From positions 248,001 to 312,000 of the forward strand of contig OZ244055.1 of assembly GCA_965214975.1 (NCBI GenBank): 64,000 bases of DNA, in the 5' to 3' direction. Shown here piece by piece: positions 59,080 to 64,000 of the stretch (the first letter of the stretch is position 1; each line of letters opens with the position of its first letter). Both the position numbers and the translations under genes were made by a program. The notes under the pieces are model-generated. The model was given only the letters and a program-made list of their open reading frames with translations, was not told the DNA's origin and searched no databases. Source of the DNA: JAJEBT01 sp965214975 (GTDB lineage Bacteria > Pseudomonadota > Alphaproteobacteria > MPNO01 > UBA830).

Positions 59080-59310
59080 CGGCGACACTTGACGGTTCCG
59101 ATCGGGGTCGTCGACGGGCGCGCGGAAGCCGTCGCCGGCGATGGCGGCCGCGATGCCGCCACGGACGCCGGTTCTCTCCCGGCACTGCCCCGTCACTCGA
59201 TTGACCGAAGCGAGGAGGCAGCGGGCCCGATGAAGAGGATCGCCATGAACGACATCAAGGACATTCGTCGGCAGCGCCACGACCTGGACCCGGCGCGGAA
59301 CCAGATCGCG
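59080..59310 (+). repeat. IS21-family left end, copy 2
   Basis: GACACTTGACGG at 59084 is the tip motif and the following bases are colinear with copy 1 (7088-7310), including GAGGAGG and an istA start at ATG 59230 (MKRIAMNDIKDIRRQR). IstA similarity ends near 59310, so only about 25 codons remain. Confidence 0.7.
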
Positions 59311-59499
59311 GTCTCGTCGGCGCTCGCGTACGCATGTCTGCGCGGCGCGTGGAAAAATTTCTCGAGATCGGCGATTCTGCCGTCCGGTCGGCACCTGCGG
59401 CTTCAACGAGGCAAGGCACGACAACATGCCGTCCTTGGCTCAAGGCGCCGCCGAGTGTAGTCCTGCTTTCGCTTCCCTCGATCTTGTGGAGGATGCGCG

Positions 59500-59775
59500 A
59501 TGTCGGCGTCTCGACGGCTCGTCACCACGGTCTCGACCAAGGGCCAGGTCATCCTGCCCAAGTCGGTCCGCCAAGCGCGGCGCTGGGAGGCGGGAACGCG
59601 GCTGGTCGTGGAGAACACGCCCGAGGGCGTGCTGCTGAAGCCCCTGCCGGTTTTTGCCGCGACCCGGCCCGAGGACGTGTTCGGCCGCCTCGCCCACGGC
59701 GGCGCGCCCAAATCTCTCGCCGAGATGGAGGCGGGGGTTCTGGCGGAAGCGCGGCGGCGGCCTGCGGGCGGTTGA
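59500..59775 (+). CDS. AbrB/MazE-type antitoxin (VapB)
   Basis: The 91-residue protein has the SpoVT/AbrB swapped-hairpin motif TTVSTKGQVILPKSVRQA (9-26) and a C-terminal tail with LAHGGAPKSLAEMEAG that would bind its toxin. The ATG at 59500 is followed by the fold at once. The partner VapC overlaps its end and is damaged. Confidence 0.88.
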   Translation: MSASRRLVTTVSTKGQVILPKSVRQARRWEAGTRLVVENTPEGVLLKPLPVFAATRPEDVFGRLAHGGAPKSLAEMEAGVLAEARRRPAGG

Positions 59776-59962
59776 TACCAACGTCGTCGTCCGTTATCTG
59801 ATCGGCGACGATCCCGGGCAGGCCGCCGGGGCGCGGGCCGCGATCGAGGCGGGGCGGGTCTTCGCAAGCACGACGGTCCTGCTCGAAGCCGAATGGGTGC
59901 TGCGGAGCGTCTGCGGCTTCGCCGGCAAGGAGGTCGCGACGGCCCTGCGCGCCTCCGGCGGT
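59762..59962 (+). pseudogene. VapC-type PIN toxin, truncated and with CTG in place of the start
   Basis: The frame reads LRAVDTNVVVRYLIGDDP, TTVLLEAEWVLRSV and GFAGKEVATAL, the first 65 residues of a VapC. The codon in the usual start position is CTG (59762). The PIN acids in AVDTN and LLEAEW are present, the last two are not, because similarity stops near 59962. Confidence 0.75.
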
Positions 59963-60136
59963 CGGTTTCGCACCCCGTACTGTTCCCGGTCCCTGGCCTG
60001 TGGACGCACGGCAAGTCGCGCCGCATCCGTTCGTCGGATGCGAGATCCTCCGACCGCCGTTCCCGTCTTCGCGACGGCAGTGCCGCGGCGGTCGTCGTCG
60101 CGTCGCCGCGGCGGAGGTTCAGCCCGGGAGACACGC

Positions 60137-60345
60137 GATGCGGACGGAAGGTTCCGCGTCGTTCGCGCCCGCGCGGCGGGGCTTGACGTGCACAGGATGG
60201 AGATCACCGCGACGGTTCGGTTCCGCGATGGCGGGGGCGGGCCCGAAGACGGAGACGCGCTGTTTCGGCGCGCTTCCGAGCGGTCTTGCGGAGATGACTC
60301 AAGATTGGGTACCCTGCGCCCAGGCACGGAACGGGCCCTGACCCC
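60137..60345 (+). pseudogene. IS110-family transposase, N-terminal remnant
   Basis: One frame reads VRARAAGLDVHRMEITATVR, the RuvC-like start of IS110/IS1111 transposases with its first catalytic aspartate. After a frameshift the neighbouring frame has CFGALPSGLAEMT. Nothing further is preserved. Confidence 0.7.
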
Positions 60346-60862
60346 CGAGAGATGACACCCGAGAGGAAGCCGCCATGGACGCACCGGCTCGACCCCCTTC
60401 GAAATCGACGCGATCGCGGCGCGCGCACGGGCTCGCGAGAAGTTCGGGCGCCTCGCTCCCCGCCGCGTTCGGAGCGGGCGTCACGGAGAGCGGGTCGTCT
60501 TCGAGCGGTGCCGGCACGCCCCGGCCGGAGCGCCGGACATCGACGAGCTGCCGTGAACACGTTCACCCATCGCCGTGGCGTGACGCTTTGACGCTTGCCG
60601 CCATGACAGGCGGGCACGGCCGACTTCGCGGGCTGCCCCCTCTCCGCCGGCACGTAATCGCCCCCCCCCCCCCGGCGCCGGTCGTCGGGTTCCCCCGTCG
60701 TTCTCCCCGGCCGGGTCCGGGAGACTGATTCCCCCCTTGGCGGCCCTCCGGCGCTGGCGGACGGGGTTCCGCCAGCGGACGGGATCCCGCCGCATGGTCG
60801 CGGTTCCCGGCAACGCGGCCGGAGTCCGGGCGGCGCCCTCAGGGCGTGGGGACCGGAGCGCC
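60346..60862 (+). other. Upstream region of the surface-protein gene
   Basis: No gene is firmly recognised. One frame between about 60390 and 60557 (STPFEIDAIAARARAREKF, ending at a stop) looks protein-like, but has no start or known family. The stretch includes the 13-C tract. Confidence 0.4.
60661..60673. repeat. Thirteen-base C homopolymer upstream of the Calx-beta gene
   Basis: A run of 13 C lies 189 bases before ATG 60863. It is the longest homopolymer noticed in this window. It could vary by slipped-strand replication. Confidence 0.85.
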
Positions 60863-63800
60863 ATGACGGCGACGGCCCGAAACGGCGCCGCGCCGCTTCG
60901 GCGGCTGGCGCGGGCGGCCTGCGTGCTGCTGGCGGCCGTCGGACTGGCGCCGGCGCCGGCCTCGGCGCAGGTCGTGGACTACATCAGCAACTTGAGAACC
61001 CTATCGGCGTCTGGCAGTCACCAGACCACGGTCACTCGATCCGACAGGCTGTCGCAAGGGTTTGAAACGGGAAGCCAGAGTGGCGGCTACCCGCTTCAGG
61101 AAGTCGTGCTGCTCCTGTCAAGAATCGGCACCGGAAATCTCACGGTGACGATCAGGCGGAATTCGGATGATGGCAAGAACCATCCCGGCACCACTCTCTA
61201 CACGTTGACCAGCCCCGCTTCCCTGATCGAGGGCGAGAACACCTTCACGGCGCCGGCGGGGGCCACGCTCGCAGCCGACACCCGTTACCACATCGTGGCG
61301 GAAAGGGCGGGAACGGACAGTGGCGACGTGGCGCAGTGGAACAGACTCGCTTACGCACACGCGACGATTGATGACGCGGGGGGCTGGAATATCAACTTTT
61401 CCTATCTGAGGAAAGTTGCCGGAGGAAACCCGTGGGCGGTGGCGCCAGGCCCAAGAAGGGCGCTCGCGGCCGCGGTCCGGGGCGAGAGGCCGCGGGTCAC
61501 GGTGACTTCGGGCGGCGACGTCACGGAGGGTGGCCCCGCCTTGTTCACGCTGGTGCGCACGGGCGACACGACGGGGACGCTGGACGTGACCTACGAGGTC
61601 ACCTCCTCCGGGGACTTCGGCGTCGCGACGGATGCGGGCGTGGCGACCTTCCCGGCGAACAGCTCCACGGTGCGGGTGAGCGAGTCCACGGCGGGCGACG
61701 GCGCCCACGAGGCGCACGGCTCGGTGACGCTGACGCTGCAAGCCGGCGCGGGCTACGCGGTGGGAACCCCCGACGCGGCGACGGCGCGGGTTCTGGACGA
61801 CGACAACGCGGCGCCGACGGGCGCGCCGACGATCGACGACACGACGCCGGTGGTCGGGGAGACGCTGACGGCGGATCCGTCGGGCATCGCCGACCCGGAC
61901 GGTCTGGCGGACGCGACCTTCACGTGGCGGTGGATCCGGGTGTCGGGCGGAACGGACACGCCGATCGCCGGGGCGACCTCGGAGACCTACACGGTGGCCG
62001 CCGCTGACGTGGGCGCGACGCTGAAGGCGGAGGCGAGCTTCACCGACGACGACGGGACCGACGAGACGGTCGAGAGCGCGGAAACGGACACGGTCGGGGA
62101 GGCGCCGGTGCCGACGGTGGCGGTGGCGCCGGTGGCGAGCCCGGTGACGGAAGGCGCGGGTGCGCAGTTCAGGGTGACGCGGACGGTGACCACGACGGGC
62201 GCGCTGACGGTCCGCTACAGCGTGTCGGAGACCGGCGACATGGTGGCGTCGGACGATGAGGACGCGAAGACCGTCGACTTCGCGGACGGCGAGGGCGAAA
62301 AGACCGTCACGGTGCCGACGGTGGAGGACACCGGCCACGAGGCGGACAGCGTGGTGACGGTGACGCTGACGGCGGATGCGGACTACGACCTGGGGACCGG
62401 CACGGCGGACGTGACGGTCGAGGACGACGACAACGCGGCGCCGACCGGCGCGCCGACGATCTCCGACACGACGCCCATGGCGGGCGAGACGCTGACGGCG
62501 GACCCGTCGGGCATCGCCGACCCGGACGGTCTGACGGGCGCGACCTTCGCGTGGCGGTGGATCCGGGTGTCGGGCGGAACGGGCACGCCGATCGCCGGGG
62601 CGGCCTCGGAGACCTACACGGTGGTCGCCGCTGACGTGGGCGCGACGCTGAAGGCGGAGGCGAGCTTCACCGACGACGACGGGATCCGGGAGACGGTCGA
62701 GAGCGCGGCGACGTCGGCGGTCGAGGCGCCGCCGGAGACGCTGCCGACGGTGTCGGTGGCGCGGGTGGCGAGCCCGGTGGAGGAAGGCGGGAACGCGCGG
62801 TTCACGGTGACGCGCACGGACGTGACGACGGGAGCGCTGACGGTCAACTACAGCGTGTCGGAGACCGGTGGTGACATGGTGGCGTCGGGCGAGGAGGGCG
62901 CGAAGACCGTCGATTTCGCGGACGGCGACACCCAGCAGACGGTGACCGTGCCGACGGTGGAGGACAGTGTCCACGAGGCGGACAGCACGGTGACGGTGGC
63001 GCTGACGGGGGACACGGGCGCCGAACCCGCCTACCTGCTCGGCGATCCGGCGGCGGCGACAGCGGCGGTGGAAGACGACGACAACGCGGCGCCGACCGGC
63101 GCGCCGACGATCGACGACACGACACCCGTGGTCGGCGAGACGCTGACGGCGGATGAGTCGGGCATCGCCGACGCGGACGGTCTGACGGGCGCGACCTTCG
63201 CGTGGCGGTGGATCCGGGTGTCGGGCGGGACGGAGACGGAGATCGCCGGGGCGACCGCGGCGAGCTACACGGTGGTCGCCGGTGACGTGGGGTCGACGCT
63301 GAAGGCGGAGGCGAGCTTCACCGACGACGACGGCACCGGCGAGACGGTGGAGAGCGTGCAGACGGCGACGGTCGCCGCGTACACGATCACGGTCGCCTCG
63401 CCGACGGCAACGGAAGGCGACACCGGCACGCCGCCGCTGCTCGAGTTCGCGCTGTCACGGTCCGAGAAGGGGCAGAGAGTGGAACTCGGCTGGCGGGTAG
63501 CCGCGGAAGGCACGGCCCGAGCCGCAACCGATTTTGACGGCCCCATGGAAGGCACGCTCGTTTTCTCGCCCAACGTTCTCAGCAGGACCGTTTTCTTCCA
63601 GGTGATTCCCGACACCGTCGACGAGTCGGACGAGACGGTGGTGCTGGAGCTCTTCTCCGTGGATGGCACTCCTGACGGGGTGACGTTCCCGGCCAGGGTC
63701 ACCGGGACGATTGTGGACGACGACACCGCGACGCTGTCCATCGGGCCGTCGAGCGTGAGCGTGGAAGAGGGCGACTCGGGCACGACGGATCTGGTGTTCA

Positions 63801-64000
63801 CCGTGAGTGCGGATCTCCCATCGGACCGGGAGGTGACGGTCGAGTACGACGTGGGGGGCACGGCGGAGTCCGGCACCGACTACGAGGCGCCCACGCCCGC
63901 CCGGGTCACGTTCCCGGCGCTGGTGACTGCGCGGGAGATCACGTTCCGCGTCCTCGGCGACACCGATGCCGAGTGGGACGAGACGGTGGAGGTGGATCTC
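60863..64000 (+). CDS. Exported Calx-beta / Ig-like repeat protein (partial, runs off the window)
   Basis: The frame from ATG 60863, with a GGAG ribosome site, is open for all 1,046 codons to the window end. A signal peptide (residues 1-35: RLARAACVLLAAVGLAPAP, then ASA before cleavage) precedes a beta-sandwich-like domain, LSQGFETGSQSGGYPLQEV to ADTRYHIVAER, resembling choice-of-anchor R. Calx-beta domains (VTEGG...FTLVRTG; EDDD ends) at about 210-312, 410-522, 630-740, 845-955 and from 960 alternate with three 92-residue Ig-like repeats. Such proteins are secreted adhesins; Calx-beta binds calcium in many families. Anchor unknown, C terminus outside the window. Confidence 0.88.
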   Translation, partial: MTATARNGAAPLRRLARAACVLLAAVGLAPAPASAQVVDYISNLRTLSASGSHQTTVTRSDRLSQGFETGSQSGGYPLQEVVLLLSRIGTGNLTVTIRRNSDDGKNHPGTTLYTLTSPASLIEGENTFTAPAGATLAADTRYHIVAERAGTDSGDVAQWNRLAYAHATIDDAGGWNINFSYLRKVAGGNPWAVAPGPRRALAAAVRGERPRVTVTSGGDVTEGGPALFTLVRTGDTTGTLDVTYEVTSSGDFGVATDAGVATFPANSSTVRVSESTAGDGAHEAHGSVTLTLQAGAGYAVGTPDAATARVLDDDNAAPTGAPTIDDTTPVVGETLTADPSGIADPDGLADATFTWRWIRVSGGTDTPIAGATSETYTVAAADVGATLKAEASFTDDDGTDETVESAETDTVGEAPVPTVAVAPVASPVTEGAGAQFRVTRTVTTTGALTVRYSVSETGDMVASDDEDAKTVDFADGEGEKTVTVPTVEDTGHEADSVVTVTLTADADYDLGTGTADVTVEDDDNAAPTGAPTISDTTPMAGETLTADPSGIADPDGLTGATFAWRWIRVSGGTGTPIAGAASETYTVVAADVGATLKAEASFTDDDGIRETVESAATSAVEAPPETLPTVSVARVASPVEEGGNARFTVTRTDVTTGALTVNYSVSETGGDMVASGEEGAKTVDFADGDTQQTVTVPTVEDSVHEADSTVTVALTGDTGAEPAYLLGDPAAATAAVEDDDNAAPTGAPTIDDTTPVVGETLTADESGIADADGLTGATFAWRWIRVSGGTETEIAGATAASYTVVAGDVGSTLKAEASFTDDDGTGETVESVQTATVAAYTITVASPTATEGDTGTPPLLEFALSRSEKGQRVELGWRVAAEGTARAATDFDGPMEGTLVFSPNVLSRTVFFQVIPDTVDESDETVVLELFSVDGTPDGVTFPARVTGTIVDDDTATLSIGPSSVSVEEGDSGTTDLVFTVSADLPSDREVTVEYDVGGTAESGTDYEAPTPARVTFPALVTAREITFRVLGDTDAEWDETVEVDL
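61805..62080 (+). repeat. 276-bp intragenic repeat, unit 1
   Basis: Encodes a 92-residue Ig-like domain (NAAPTGAPTIDDTTPVVGET to DDDGTDETVESA). Units 2 and 3 have exactly the same length and are nearly identical in DNA, with Calx-beta segments between. Confidence 0.85.
62432..62707 (+). repeat. 276-bp intragenic repeat, unit 2
   Basis: Same domain as unit 1; a few substitutions, for example ISDTTPMAGET. Confidence 0.85.
63083..63358 (+). repeat. 276-bp intragenic repeat, unit 3
   Basis: Same domain; changes include ADESGIADADG and TETEIAGATAAS. Conserved DNA among units indicates recent duplication or gene conversion. Confidence 0.85.

Noticed and set aside
60390..60557. Protein-like frame STPFEIDAIAARARAREKF to a stop
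   Set aside because: No start codon, ribosome site or known family; left as part of the intergenic description.

Overview
The window reads as a GC-rich chromosome segment of an uncultured alphaproteobacterium, probably Rhodospirillales-like. The evidence is the 16S signature, the rrn order 16S-Ile-Ala-23S-5S-fMet, the gene string trpB-trpA-accD-folC, and a SUV3-type helicase followed by a small S4 protein. Density of insertion-sequence relics, toxin-antitoxin pairs and a defence island is high, as is common in symbiont or genome-rearranging lineages; that last point is inference.

Layout. 1-3794: core operon trpB(partial)-trpA-accD-folC. 3795-7740: IS relics flanking a PIN toxin with an XRE/ImmA-IrrE partner. 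7868-16665: core genes (htpG, SUV3-like helicase, S4 protein, tRNA-Gly, DUF2244, Ada-like methyltransferase, dapB, a racemase-type CoA-transferase). 16876-17097: orphan HicB. 18040-24360: an acyl-CoA gene set (AMP ligase, SDR, acyl-CoA dehydrogenase), a divergent two-subunit ThDP decarboxylase and an Old Yellow Enzyme. 24496-30005: a complete rRNA operon with promoter, boxA-like signals and terminator.

30176-60350 is an accessory island directly behind the fMet tRNA. It holds a relaxase stump, a Fic/VbhA-like pair, a broken integrase fused by deletion to a broken DUF499 ATPase, an intact vapBC pair, a broken DUF1156 methyltransferase, nested IS21/ISAs1/IS1380 relics, and then a less GC-rich defence block (39317-53870). 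That block has three parts: (i) a tight four-gene cassette of PLD-helicase, small acidic protein, DndD-like SMC ATPase and small protein; (ii) a DGQHR-domain gene (split by an apparent frameshift) overlapping a RelA/SpoT-type synthetase gene; (iii) a full phosphorothioation locus, dndA divergent from dndBCDE. No DndFGH-type restriction genes are seen, so parts (i) and (ii) are the candidate effector or regulatory arms. This is the most interesting system in the window. It is followed by an intact-looking IS1634-family element, an unknown protein with an XRE regulator, a MoxR ATPase truncated by an IS21 end, and a VapBC pair with a damaged toxin.

60863-64000 begins a large exported Calx-beta/Ig-like repeat protein that runs off the window, preceded by a 13-C tract. 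Coordinates of decayed genes and IS boundaries are estimates made by eye.
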